Source: Parcubacteria bacterium C7867-004 (GTDB lineage: Bacteria; Patescibacteriota; Minisyncoccia; Phycocordibacterales; Phycocordibacteraceae). From it: a stretch of DNA of 33,100 nt. Under the pieces are notes generated by a model that worked only from the letters and a program-made list of their open reading frames with translations, did no database searches and was not told the DNA's origin. Shown in pieces: positions 8,803-17,418 of the stretch (position 1 is its first letter; each line of letters opens with the position of its first letter). The stretch is from the NCBI GenBank assembly GCA_001189075.1, contig LFCN01000006.1:652866-685965 (forward strand). Reading direction: 5' to 3'. The position numbers and the translations under genes are program-made.

Positions 8803-8979
8803 CTAGTCGACGAGCGACGTGATGTCCTCACGGAAGTAGACCCGGGTAGATGCGGGGCAATCGTCGCCGGCGGCATCATCGTGCTTCTCGAAGGTAACCG
8901 CCCCTTCCGGATTCGGACCTTCAGCGGCGCGCAGCTCGTTCAACAGACCGCAGACCGGGCAATGACGGATATCGGACAT
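8803..8979 (-). CDS. Small (58 aa) CPVC-motif protein, unknown function
   Basis: MSDIRHCPVCGLLNELRAAEGPNPEGAVTFEKHDDAAGDDCPASTRVYFREDITSLVD; strong SD CCAGGAGGTC 7 nt upstream; own terminator. Confidence 0.7.
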   Translation of the reverse strand: MSDIRHCPVCGLLNELRAAEGPNPEGAVTFEKHDDAAGDDCPASTRVYFREDITSLVD

Positions 8980-9032
8980 TGAAAGACCTCCTGGTGCCGT
9001 AACTAAACACCCGGGTCCAATTAACGTCAACG

Positions 9033-9719
9033 CTACCAGCCCGTCTTCGCAAGCGCTGCCTGCGCTGCCGCCTGCTCCGCTTCCTGCTTCGAGGGACCGT
9101 CTCCGCGGGCTATCTCGTCGCTTGCGAGGAACACGCCAACCGTGAAGCGTTTGTCGTGATCAGGACCTTCTTCCGCGATGGTCTTATAGGTCGGGGTGAT
9201 TCCCTTCTTGTCTTGCGCGGTCTCCTGGAAATGGCTCTTGGCGTCTTGCCAAGTTCGCTCGGAGAGAACCTTCTCAATCTTCGGGTGGAGGTTGGCAGCA
9301 ATGAAAGCGGCTGCCGCTTCGAAGCCCTGGTCGAGATAGATAGCGCCAAGTATCGCTTCGAATGCGTTCGCGAGGATAATCTGACGCGCGCGGCCAGTAT
9401 CTTTCTTCTCACCCTTCGAGAGCAAGAGCATGTCGTTCACCCCGAGACGCTCGGCTTCTTCGGCGAGCGAGAACGTGTTCACGAGAGCGGCGCGATACGC
9501 CGTGAGGTCGCCCTCAGGCTTATTCGGAAAGCGATGAAAGAGGAAGTCGGTGACCGCGAGCTCGAGAACCGCGTCGCCAAGGAACTCGAGACGCTCGTTA
9601 TGTGCGCCGCCCGTCCGGTGCTCGTTCAGATAGGAGCGATGCGTAAGAGCCTCGACCAGAAGGTCCAGGTTCTTAAAGGAGAGGCCGAGGCGCTCCGCGT
9701 GCTCTTTAAACTCAGGCAT
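9033..9719 (-). CDS. rnc: Ribonuclease III
   Basis: NERLEFLGDAVLELAVTDFLFHRFPNKPEGDLTAYRAALVN and C-terminal dsRBD (KQEAEQAAAQAAL). Confidence 0.96.
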   Translation of the reverse strand: MPEFKEHAERLGLSFKNLDLLVEALTHRSYLNEHRTGGAHNERLEFLGDAVLELAVTDFLFHRFPNKPEGDLTAYRAALVNTFSLAEEAERLGVNDMLLLSKGEKKDTGRARQIILANAFEAILGAIYLDQGFEAAAAFIAANLHPKIEKVLSERTWQDAKSHFQETAQDKKGITPTYKTIAEEGPDHDKRFTVGVFLASDEIARGDGPSKQEAEQAAAQAALAKTGW

Positions 9720-9726
9720 GAGCCCA

Positions 9727-9735
9727 CTTATAGCA
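9727..9735 (-). promoter_or_regulatory. Extended -10 promoter of rnc
   Basis: Minus strand TGC-TATAAG-tgggctc-ATG (7 nt gap). Confidence 0.55.
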
Positions 9736-9740
9736 CGAAA

Positions 9741-10652
9741 TTACTTGCCTGAGGAATCGAGGAGTTTCTGGACCGCTTCGGTAACGATCGGAAGCATGTC
9801 GTCATAGAAATTGAGTTCGAGGATCTCCGTAAGGCGGAACCAGCGGGCATCATCGAGCCCGCCCTTCTTCTCGAGGGTCACGTCCATGTACGGAGACTCA
9901 GCGAGGAAGTAGGTGACGTGCTTTCGGCTCTTGCCGTGCTCCGGGTGCGAGGCGACGTACTCGTTCTCGCCGATCTTCGCCTTGATGACGATATCGAGAC
10001 CGAGCTCTTCCTTGATCTCGCGGATGGTCCCCTCTTCCACCGTCTCTTTCTCGGTTCCCGGCTTGTCGCCGATCTTTCCTTTCGAGAGCGTCCAGTGCCC
10101 GAACACGTCGTGCACGAGCGCGAGATAGTACTGACCTTCGTGATACGCGTAGACAATAGCACCGCCGAGCTCCTGCACGGGCAGGTCTTCCCGCTTCACG
10201 CGATCCTTCTTTCCGGTCTCTTCCTTGCCCGGTTCGCCGAGCTCCTTATAGACGGCACCGAGTACGCCGTTCACGAAACGCCCTGAGGAGTCCCCGCCGA
10301 ATACCTTCGCAAGCTCGATGGCCTCGTTAATAGCTACCTTTGCCGGTACCTGCGTGCGGTCCGCGAACAGAAGCTCATAGAGCCCGATACGCAGGATATT
10401 GCGGTCTACGGGCGCGATGCGGTCGAGCGGCCAATCGGGCGCTGCCTTCTCGATAACGAGGTCGAGGTCAGGGCGCTTCGCGAGCACGCCCTGAAGAAGG
10501 GATTCCATGAATGGCTTGTCGGTGTCATCTCCGCCGAACTCCTCGACGTTGCGCGCGAGCATTTCGGTCGCAGCATCGTCTTTCGCATGAGAGGTATCCC
10601 ACTCGAAGAGCGTCTGGAGGACGACGGAACGGGCGAGATGTCGATTAGCCAT
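9741..10652 (-). CDS. nusB: NusB transcription antitermination factor fused to a NUDIX hydrolase domain
   Basis: N-term NusB: MANRHLARSVVLQTLFEWD...DRIAPVDRNILRIGLYELLFADRTQVPAKVAINEAIELAKVFGGDSSGRFVNGVLG; C-term NUDIX: GKIGDKPGTEKETVEEGTIREIKEELGLD (G...REIKEELG box). One continuous frame. Confidence 0.92.
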   Translation of the reverse strand: MANRHLARSVVLQTLFEWDTSHAKDDAATEMLARNVEEFGGDDTDKPFMESLLQGVLAKRPDLDLVIEKAAPDWPLDRIAPVDRNILRIGLYELLFADRTQVPAKVAINEAIELAKVFGGDSSGRFVNGVLGAVYKELGEPGKEETGKKDRVKREDLPVQELGGAIVYAYHEGQYYLALVHDVFGHWTLSKGKIGDKPGTEKETVEEGTIREIKEELGLDIVIKAKIGENEYVASHPEHGKSRKHVTYFLAESPYMDVTLEKKGGLDDARWFRLTEILELNFYDDMLPIVTEAVQKLLDSSGK

Positions 10653-10739
10653 GAATGGAAAGAGCTTGAAGGAAGTATACGCCCCATATGACAAAGCGCG
10701 CCAGAGGCGCGCCGTGTGCATAACTTATGAGAAGCTCGC

Positions 10740-11081
10740 TTACGCTCCTCCTCCGAATCCGCTGCGAGTGTTGCTGCGGGACTTCGTAACCTTAGTGAGG
10801 AGCGATGGCTTCTTCGCCTCCTTCTTCGAGACCTCAGGGGTGGTGTCGGTTATGACAACCTCCGAGCGCTCGCCGCGACCCTCCTTCTTGCTCTTCTTCT
10901 CTACGGTTGCCTTCGGTGCCGCGATGAGCTTGCCGCGGTACATGCCGGTCGTTTCATCGACGCGGTGCGGGAGGCGGAGGTTTCCGGACTCCTTATCAAC
11001 AACGACCCCGTTCTCCGTGAGCGCGTGGTGGCTCCGGCGGTTGCGGGTGTGAGAACGGGTATGGCGCATTCGTACTGACAT
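10740..11081 (-). CDS. rpmF: 50S ribosomal protein L32 (bL32), Cys-free, with basic C-terminal extension
   Basis: MSVRMRHTRSHTRNRRSHHALTENGVVVDKESGNLRLPHRVDETTGMYRGKLI; located upstream of nusB/rnc/smc as is common for rpmF. Confidence 0.85.
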   Translation of the reverse strand: MSVRMRHTRSHTRNRRSHHALTENGVVVDKESGNLRLPHRVDETTGMYRGKLIAAPKATVEKKSKKEGRGERSEVVITDTTPEVSKKEAKKPSLLTKVTKSRSNTRSGFGGGA

Positions 11082-11272
11082 AGTGGGAATACCTTATCAT
11101 TTAGCCTCTAAAAAGCAAAGCGCACCGTTCCCCTTTGCCTTTAGGGCGTTTGGGCGTATACAGAAGATGTGCAGGCAGGCGTATTGGCTTAACCCAAGCG
11201 TCAGCGGCACAAAGAGTAGGTCCTGGGACTTTTACAGGGCTTTAGTACAAACAAGAGCGAAAGAGGCCGAAA

Positions 11273-11416
11273 ATGTCTCTGCACTTTATCGTCAAGCTGG
11301 TTCCTGTCTCGATCGTGGAAGATCCGTCCACCTGGATCGGGGTCGGAGGCGGCGATACCCAGGTTTCTGGGGGGAGCACCGATCCGCCCTATGATCCCAA
11401 CCTTCACCCGGTCTAG
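11273..11416 (+). CDS. Possible 47-aa small protein
   Basis: MSLHFIVKLVPVSIVEDPSTWIGVGGGDTQVSGGSTDPPYDPNLHPV, SD-like AAGAGG upstream; followed by hairpins. No homology recognised. Confidence 0.4.
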   Translation: MSLHFIVKLVPVSIVEDPSTWIGVGGGDTQVSGGSTDPPYDPNLHPV

Positions 11417-11432
11417 AAAGACCAGCACGACC

Positions 11433-11451
11433 AGCGACGACATTCGTCGCT
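11433..11451. repeat. Perfect 8-bp hairpin
   Basis: AGCGACGA-cat-TCGTCGCT. Confidence 0.75.
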
Positions 11452-11464
11452 AACGGCATCTGCA

Positions 11465-11481
11465 CGGCGCGCGATGCGCCG
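11465..11481. repeat. Perfect 6-bp hairpin
   Basis: CGGCGC-gcgat-GCGCCG. Confidence 0.65.
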
Positions 11482-11529
11482 ACACAGGAGCCCCGGGCCG
11501 TCGCTTCAATGCGCCGGTCCGGAACTGTT

Positions 11530-12117
11530 TTATACCTTCATCTTCCGCAAGAAGAGCTGCCGATGCTCGGAACAAGCACCCCGCAACCGTATCGCTTCGA
11601 AGTGCGCTTTGGTCCCATACCCTTTGTGCTTAGCAAATCCGTACTGCGGATACTCCTCATCAAGTTTCAGCATCAGCAGGTCGCGCGTAACTTTCGCTGC
11701 GATCGAGGCGAGCATGATGGCCGGGATGAGCGCGTCGCCGCCGATGACCGTTTCCTGCTCATATTCTTCGGGCGCCTTGAGCGAGCCATCGAGCCACACC
11801 TTCCCTTCTGTAGGATCTGGAAGCAATTTCTTCACGCCCCTATCGAGCGCGTGACGTATCGCGAAGGTCATGCCTTCCGCATCTATCATCGCTGCACTGG
11901 AAAGGCATACCGTAGAGCGCACATTCCCTGCTTTCATTTCTTCCTGCAGGCGTCTGAACAATTCCTCCCGTTTCTTCTCCGACAGCTGTTTCGAATCATT
12001 CAGTCCCGGAAAGTTGCTCAGGATGTCGTAGCTTCCCTCAACCGCTATCACCCCAACCGCAAGCGGCCCTGCTAAGGGTCCGCGTCCCGCCTCATCGACT
12101 CCGATCACATATCTCAT
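11530..12117 (-). CDS. rnhB: Ribonuclease HII
   Basis: MRYVIGVDEAGRGPLAGPLAVGVIAV...DSKQLSEKKREELF; RNase HII hallmarks. Confidence 0.96.
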   Translation of the reverse strand: MRYVIGVDEAGRGPLAGPLAVGVIAVEGSYDILSNFPGLNDSKQLSEKKREELFRRLQEEMKAGNVRSTVCLSSAAMIDAEGMTFAIRHALDRGVKKLLPDPTEGKVWLDGSLKAPEEYEQETVIGGDALIPAIMLASIAAKVTRDLLMLKLDEEYPQYGFAKHKGYGTKAHFEAIRLRGACSEHRQLFLRKMKV

Positions 12118-12123
12118 AAAAGG

Positions 12124-12132
12124 ATGATACCA
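12124..12132 (-). promoter_or_regulatory. Extended -10 promoter of rnhB
   Basis: Minus strand TGG-TATCAT-ccttttATG (6 nt gap). Confidence 0.6.
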
Positions 12133-12179
12133 AGGCTGACGGAAGCTCTTTCAGCTCTTCGCATGGAATATGCGAGCGA

Positions 12180-12188
12180 TGGTATTCT
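12180..12188 (+). promoter_or_regulatory. Extended -10 promoter of dnaE
   Basis: TGG-TATTCT-gtaggta-ATG (7 nt gap). Confidence 0.55.
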
Positions 12189-12195
12189 GTAGGTA

Positions 12196-15100
12196 ATGGG
12201 CCGCTACATCCACCTCCACACCCACTCCCACTACTCCTTCCTCCAGGCCCTTCCTAAGGTCCCGGAGCTCGTTAAAGAGGCGAAAAGACAGGGTATGAAC
12301 GCGCTCGGCATCACCGACGCGGGCAATATGCACGGCGCCGTCGAGTTCTATCAAAAGGCCGAGAAAGCCGAGATCAAGGCGATACTCGGCGTTGATGCCT
12401 GGATAGCACCTAAGTCACGACACGATCGGGACCGAGGCGAGAAGCGCGCGCGCCTGGTACTGCTCGCGGAGAACAATGAAGGGTACAAGAATCTCATGGC
12501 GCTTATAACGAAGTCCTTCCTCGAAGGACTCGACGAACGCCCGCGCATGGATAAGGAATTGCTTCGTGAGTATAAGGAAGGTCTCATCGCGATCATCCCC
12601 TCGTTCGCGGGCGAAGTAGTGCAGACGCTCGCGGCGGGAGACAACGCAGGGGCCGCCGCCCTTTTGGCGGAGTACGTGAGTATCTTCGGCAAAGGAAATG
12701 TTTTCCTTGAGATAACGCACCATCCGAAAGTCGAAGGACACGAGAACCGGATGAGGCAGCTTATAGAACTCGCCGCAAGCGAAGACGTTCCCCTCCTTGC
12801 CCAGCATGACGTCTATTATCTGAAGCCTGACGATCGCGAAGCGACGGAAGTCATGCGAAGAATCGCGCACGGCGAAAAAGGCCGGAACGAGGACGAGGAC
12901 TTCTCATTCGTTACTGAGAAGCAGATGCGCGAGTGGTTCAAGGATCTGCCGGAAGCGGTTGACGCGTCTGGAGAGATCGCCGACCGCTGCAACGTCACGC
13001 TCACGCTCGGGAGCTGGAACTTCCCGCAGGTGGACGTGCCTGAAGGATCGTCCCATGCCGACGAGCTCCGCAAGAAGACGTATGCCGGACTCTCGATGCG
13101 CGGCATGGACGAGACCGAGGAGGTAACCAAGCGCATCGAGTATGAGCTCGATGTCATCATCGGCAAAGGCTTCGCGCCGTACTTCCTCGCAGTGTCTGAC
13201 CTCCTCACGTTCGCGAAATCCGCCGGCATCATGTCAACTACGCGCGGCTCGGCCGCCGGTTCCCTCGTCTCATATCTAGTAGGTATCACGAACGTCGATC
13301 CCCTCTTCTACAAGCTTCCCTTCGAGCGATTCCTCAACCCGGAGCGTCCTAAGGCGCCGGATATCGACATGGACTTCGCCGATAACCGGCGCGACGAAAT
13401 GATCACGTATGCCCGCCAGAAATACGGGGAGGACAAAGTCGCGCAGATCGGCACCTTCGGGACACTCATGGCGCGCGCAGCCGTCCGCGACGTCTCCCGC
13501 GCGCTCGGGCACGCGTACCGGACCGGCGATCGCATCGCGAAGCTCATCCCGCTCGGGTCCCAGGGATTCCCGATGACCATTGAGCATGCGCTCAAGCTCG
13601 AGCCGGAACTGAAGCAGCTCTATGACGAGGACGACGATGTGCGGGAGATCATCGATCTTGCACAGCGTATCGAGGGCTGTGTCCGTCACACTGGTGTGCA
13701 TGCGGCAGGTGTCGTTATCGCGCCGACTCCCCTCATGGAGTGGACCCCGGTCCAGCTCGACCCCAAGAACCCCGACAAGCGCATCACGCAGTACGACATG
13801 CATGCGGTTGAGGACGCCGGCCTGCTCAAGTTCGACTTCCTCGGCATCAAGAACCTCGCCATCCTCTCGGACGCGGTTGAGCGGGTGCGTCTCACGCGCG
13901 ACGTCTGGATCGATATTGAAAACGTTCCCATTGATGACGCCAAAACCTTCGCCATGCTCGCACGCGGCGAGACCGAAGGAACCTTCCAGCTGAACGGCTC
14001 GGGCATGACCCGCTACCTCAAGGAGCTCCAGCCCACCACCATCCACGACATCAACGCCATGGTGGCGCTCTATCGTCCGGGCCCGATGGAGACCATCCCG
14101 CAGTACATCGAGCGCAAGCGGAACCCGAAGCTCATCACCTACATCGACGAGCGCATGAAGGATTATCTCGATATGTCATACGGACTCCTCGTGTACCAGG
14201 ACGACGTGCTCCTCACGTCGATCACGCTCGGCGGCTATTCCTGGCTCGAGGCCGACACGCTCCGTAAAGCTATGGGAAAGAAGATCCCAGCGGAGATGGA
14301 AGCCCAGAAGGAGAAGCTCCTCAAGGGCTTCAAGGAGTTCGGCAAGATAACGGACGCGAAAGCCGAACGTATCTGGAAGCTTATCGAGCCGTTTGCCGCC
14401 TACGGATTCAACAAGGCGCATGCCGCCTGCTACGGGAAAGTCGCGTACCAGACCGCGTACATGAAAGCGAACTATCCCGTGGAATACATGGCCGCCCTGC
14501 TTACGGCAGACGCGGGCGATACCGAGCAGATCGCGATACTGGTCGCCGAGTGCGAGCGTCTGAACATCCCCGTGCTTCCGCCGGACATCAACGAATCGGG
14601 TTCCGACTTCACCGTTGCCGGCGAGCAGAAGGACACCATCCGGTTCGGCCTCACCACCATCAAGAACTTCGGCGAGGGCATCTCGCAAGCCATCATCAAG
14701 GAACGTGAAGAGAACGGGACCTTCGTCTCCCTCTCCGATTTCCTCACGCGTCGTGGCATGCGGGGCTTGAACCGGAAATCGCTCGAGTCGCTCATCAAGG
14801 CCGGCGCGCTCGACACGTACGGCGAGCGCTCCTACCTCCTTTCTCATATCGAAGCCATGCTCACCTTCCATCGTGACGCCACCGCGGAGGCGCCGCAGGA
14901 TTCCCTGTTCGGCGGATTCGCGGCGCCTGAGCTCCGTCTTCCAGAAAGCCAGGCAGTTACTCCGCTTTCCGACAAGCTGCTCTGGGAAAAGGATCTGCTC
15001 GGTATCTATGTCTCGGGTCATCCGCTCGACGCGCACGAGGAGAAAACCGCTAAGGCCGCGACCACCATCACCGCGATCAAGGCTGATCCGAAGGTAGGCC

Positions 15101-15342
15101 TTCCCGTTATCCTGCCGGTACTCGTAGGCGAAGTGCGTACCCTGCTCACGAAGAAGGGCGAGAAGATGGCGTTCGTGAAGTTCGAGGATCGCTCCGACAG
15201 CATCGAAGCGGTGGTCTTCCCGAAGACATATCAGGAGCACTCGGCGCTCCTGGTGTCCGGCACCTGCATCCTCATCAAGGCTACCGTCTCCGGCCGCAAT
15301 GGCGAGACCAGTCTCGCGATAGAGAACCTCAAGGCGCTATGA
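12196..15342 (+). CDS. dnaE: DNA polymerase III subunit alpha (PHP + PolC-like core + OB fold)
   Basis: PHP N-term YIHLHTHSHYSFLQ; STTRGSAAGSLVSYLVGIT; APDIDMDFADNRRDEMITYARQKYG; YQDDVLL; AAYGFNKAHAACYGKVAYQTAYMKANYPVEYMAALL; OB fold near C-terminus. Confidence 0.97.
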   Translation: MGRYIHLHTHSHYSFLQALPKVPELVKEAKRQGMNALGITDAGNMHGAVEFYQKAEKAEIKAILGVDAWIAPKSRHDRDRGEKRARLVLLAENNEGYKNLMALITKSFLEGLDERPRMDKELLREYKEGLIAIIPSFAGEVVQTLAAGDNAGAAALLAEYVSIFGKGNVFLEITHHPKVEGHENRMRQLIELAASEDVPLLAQHDVYYLKPDDREATEVMRRIAHGEKGRNEDEDFSFVTEKQMREWFKDLPEAVDASGEIADRCNVTLTLGSWNFPQVDVPEGSSHADELRKKTYAGLSMRGMDETEEVTKRIEYELDVIIGKGFAPYFLAVSDLLTFAKSAGIMSTTRGSAAGSLVSYLVGITNVDPLFYKLPFERFLNPERPKAPDIDMDFADNRRDEMITYARQKYGEDKVAQIGTFGTLMARAAVRDVSRALGHAYRTGDRIAKLIPLGSQGFPMTIEHALKLEPELKQLYDEDDDVREIIDLAQRIEGCVRHTGVHAAGVVIAPTPLMEWTPVQLDPKNPDKRITQYDMHAVEDAGLLKFDFLGIKNLAILSDAVERVRLTRDVWIDIENVPIDDAKTFAMLARGETEGTFQLNGSGMTRYLKELQPTTIHDINAMVALYRPGPMETIPQYIERKRNPKLITYIDERMKDYLDMSYGLLVYQDDVLLTSITLGGYSWLEADTLRKAMGKKIPAEMEAQKEKLLKGFKEFGKITDAKAERIWKLIEPFAAYGFNKAHAACYGKVAYQTAYMKANYPVEYMAALLTADAGDTEQIAILVAECERLNIPVLPPDINESGSDFTVAGEQKDTIRFGLTTIKNFGEGISQAIIKEREENGTFVSLSDFLTRRGMRGLNRKSLESLIKAGALDTYGERSYLLSHIEAMLTFHRDATAEAPQDSLFGGFAAPELRLPESQAVTPLSDKLLWEKDLLGIYVSGHPLDAHEEKTAKAATTITAIKADPKVGLPVILPVLVGEVRTLLTKKGEKMAFVKFEDRSDSIEAVVFPKTYQEHSALLVSGTCILIKATVSGRNGETSLAIENLKAL

Positions 15343-15368
15343 TATAGATTGATGCGGAGGACTTCGAA

Positions 15369-15587
15369 ATGGATGACGGAAAAGAGCCTCGCGGCCCTCA
15401 AAGGAGTCATATAGACTCCGCTGAGCTTTTGCTCGATACAGTCGAGGCTGCTCGAGCGCGACTTAGACGAGAACGAGATGGGCAGGGAGAGCTCGAGGAA
15501 GCCGCCAGGATATGTCTCGGATCCAAGGATGACCTCGATGCCAAGGTCATCCAGGGCGGTGGATACGGCTCCCCCGGTAGCTTCTGA
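15369..15587 (+). CDS. Possible 72-aa hydrophilic small protein
   Basis: ATG preceded by GCGGAGGAC SD; MDDGKEPRGPQRSHIDSAELLLDTVEAARARLRRERDGQGELEEAARICLGSKDDLDAKVIQGGGYGSPGSF; own terminator follows. Confidence 0.55.
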   Translation: MDDGKEPRGPQRSHIDSAELLLDTVEAARARLRRERDGQGELEEAARICLGSKDDLDAKVIQGGGYGSPGSF

Positions 15588-15594
15588 ACTGCAT

Positions 15595-15617
15595 GGCGAC
15601 CTTCGGGCCGCCTTTTT
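15595..15617 (+). terminator. Rho-independent terminator
   Basis: GGCGACC-ttcg-GGCCGCC followed by TTTTTCTTT. Confidence 0.75.
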
Positions 15618-15626
15618 CTTTCTATA

Positions 15627-15635
15627 TGCTATCCT
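15627..15635 (+). promoter_or_regulatory. Extended -10 promoter of thrS
   Basis: TGC-TATCCT-cgtctta-ATG (7 nt gap). Confidence 0.55.
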
Positions 15636-15642
15636 CGTCTTA

Positions 15643-17385
15643 ATGGCTTCCCTCGAAGAAAAGCGCCACACTCTGGCTCATCTATTGGCTGCTGCGGTCG
15701 CGGAACGGTACCCGCATGCAAAGCCCACTATCGGTCCTGCTGTCGACAACGGCTTCTACTACGACTTCGATTTCTCGGGTGGCGCAGCACCTAAGGAAGG
15801 AGACCTTGCTTCCCTCCAGGCAGCTATCGAGGAGCTCCTTCCGTCATGGACGGACATGTCGGGAACGGAAGTATCGAAGAAGGACGCGGAGGATCGCTTT
15901 TCGGGAAACCCCTTCAAGCTCGAACTCATCAAGGAGATTGCCGACAAAGGTGAGACTATTACCCTCTATACCTCAGGCGGATTCACCGATCTCTGCCGTG
16001 GAGGACACAGCGAGAAGCCGGCACATGACATAAGGGTAGGATCGTTCATGCTCGAGAGGATCGCCGGCGCATACTGGCGCGGCGACGAGAAGAATCCGAT
16101 GCTCACTCGCATCTACGGACTCGCATTCGATACGAAAGAGGAACTGGAGGCGTATCAGACACAGCAGGAAGAAGCGCGCGCGCGCGACCACAAGAAGCTC
16201 GGCAAGGAGCTCGACCTGTTCACATTCTCCGAGCTCGTCGGTCCTGGACTTCCCCTCTGGACACCCAAGGGCACACTCGTGCGCGACTTGCTCGACGCAT
16301 ATGTCTTCCAGCTCCGGACGAAGGAGGGCTACCAGAAAGTGGAGATCCCGCACATCACGAAGAAAGAGCTGTACGAAACCTCCGGTCACTGGGATAAGTT
16401 CAAGGACGAACTCTTCCGTATCACCACGCGCGAAGGACACGAATTCGCGATGAAGCCGATGAACTGCCCGCACCATACGCAGATTTATGCGCGCAGACAG
16501 TGGAGCTATCGCGAACTCCCCCAGCGCTACTCGAACACCACTACCTGCTACCGCGACGAGCAGTCAGGCGAGCTATCAGGACTCTCTCGCGTTCGTGCAT
16601 TCGCACAGGACGATGCGCACGTATTCTGCCGTATGCAGGACGTGAAGACGGAGTTCCTCAAGGTCTGGGACATTATTCATACTTTCTATCCGACATTCGG
16701 CTTCGAACTCAAGGTACGCTTCTCGAAGTACGACCCGCTCCATCCCGAGAATTACCTGGGCGATACAAAGGTCTGGGACACGGCCGAGGATATGCTTCTC
16801 GAGATCCTTGAGGAGAAAGGCATCGAATACATGGATGGTACCGGCGAGGCCGCGTTCTACGGGCCAAAGCTCGACTTCATCGCGAGCGACTCCATGGGCC
16901 GGAATTGGCAGGTAGCGACGATACAGCTCGACATGCTCCAGCCGGAGCGGTTCGATCTCTACTGCATAAACGAGAACGGAGATAAGGAACGGATCGTCAT
17001 GATCCATGCCGCGATCATGGGTTCTATAGAGCGATTCCTATCCATATTAATCGAGCACACTGCAGGCGCCTTCCCCACCTGGCTCGCTCCGGTACAGGTG
17101 CTCGTGCTTCCGATATCAGCAGAAAAGCATGCTGACTACGCCAACAAAGTTGCAGTAGCACTGCGTGCCAAGGGAGTGCGCGTAGAGCTTGATGGCGCGA
17201 ACGATTCTCTCGGCAAGCGCATACGCTCCGGAAAGAATATGAAGGTTCCCTATCTGCTCGTCATTGGTGACGCAGAGGTAGAAGCAGGGACCGTCTCGGT
17301 CGAGAGCCGCACCAGCAAGCTTGATCCTATGACTGTCGCCGACTTCTCTGAGCTCGTAGCCAAGGAGATTGAGGAACGGACATAA
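15643..17385 (+). CDS. thrS: Threonyl-tRNA synthetase lacking the N-terminal TGS domain
   Basis: MASLEEKRHTLAHLLAAAVAERYPHAKPTIGPAVDNGFYYDF...GGFTDLCRGGHSEKP...MNCPHHTQIYARRQWSYRELPQRYSNTTTCYRDEQSGELSGLSRVRAFAQDDAH. The ORF-track start at 15478 is upstream of the terminator and promoter. Confidence 0.94.
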   Translation: MASLEEKRHTLAHLLAAAVAERYPHAKPTIGPAVDNGFYYDFDFSGGAAPKEGDLASLQAAIEELLPSWTDMSGTEVSKKDAEDRFSGNPFKLELIKEIADKGETITLYTSGGFTDLCRGGHSEKPAHDIRVGSFMLERIAGAYWRGDEKNPMLTRIYGLAFDTKEELEAYQTQQEEARARDHKKLGKELDLFTFSELVGPGLPLWTPKGTLVRDLLDAYVFQLRTKEGYQKVEIPHITKKELYETSGHWDKFKDELFRITTREGHEFAMKPMNCPHHTQIYARRQWSYRELPQRYSNTTTCYRDEQSGELSGLSRVRAFAQDDAHVFCRMQDVKTEFLKVWDIIHTFYPTFGFELKVRFSKYDPLHPENYLGDTKVWDTAEDMLLEILEEKGIEYMDGTGEAAFYGPKLDFIASDSMGRNWQVATIQLDMLQPERFDLYCINENGDKERIVMIHAAIMGSIERFLSILIEHTAGAFPTWLAPVQVLVLPISAEKHADYANKVAVALRAKGVRVELDGANDSLGKRIRSGKNMKVPYLLVIGDAEVEAGTVSVESRTSKLDPMTVADFSELVAKEIEERT

Positions 17386-17390
17386 AAAAT

Positions 17391-17411
17391 ACCGGGCCCA
17401 AAGGGTCCGGC
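17391..17411. terminator. Terminator between convergent thrS and small TM ORF
   Basis: CCGGGCCC-aaa-GGGTCCGG with ATAAAAAAT on the left (TTTTTT for minus strand). Confidence 0.7.
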
Positions 17412-17418
17412 ATATCGC

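Noticed and set aside
10985-11005. TTATCAACA resembling a DnaA box
   Set aside because: Single imperfect match inside the rpmF coding region; no cluster and no AT-rich unwinding element nearby, so not an origin.
11083-11394. 103-aa + strand ORF upstream of rnhB
   Set aside because: No SD at its start and low-complexity Arg-rich end; the SD-led 47-aa ORF at 11273 in another frame is more plausible.
14176-15240. 354-aa - strand ORF
   Set aside because: Antisense shadow frame of dnaE.
15340-15342. Possible alternative genetic code (UGA recoding, as in some CPR)
   Set aside because: dnaE ends naturally with TGA at the expected C-terminus, and no in-frame TGA was seen interrupting conserved genes, so the standard code is sufficient.
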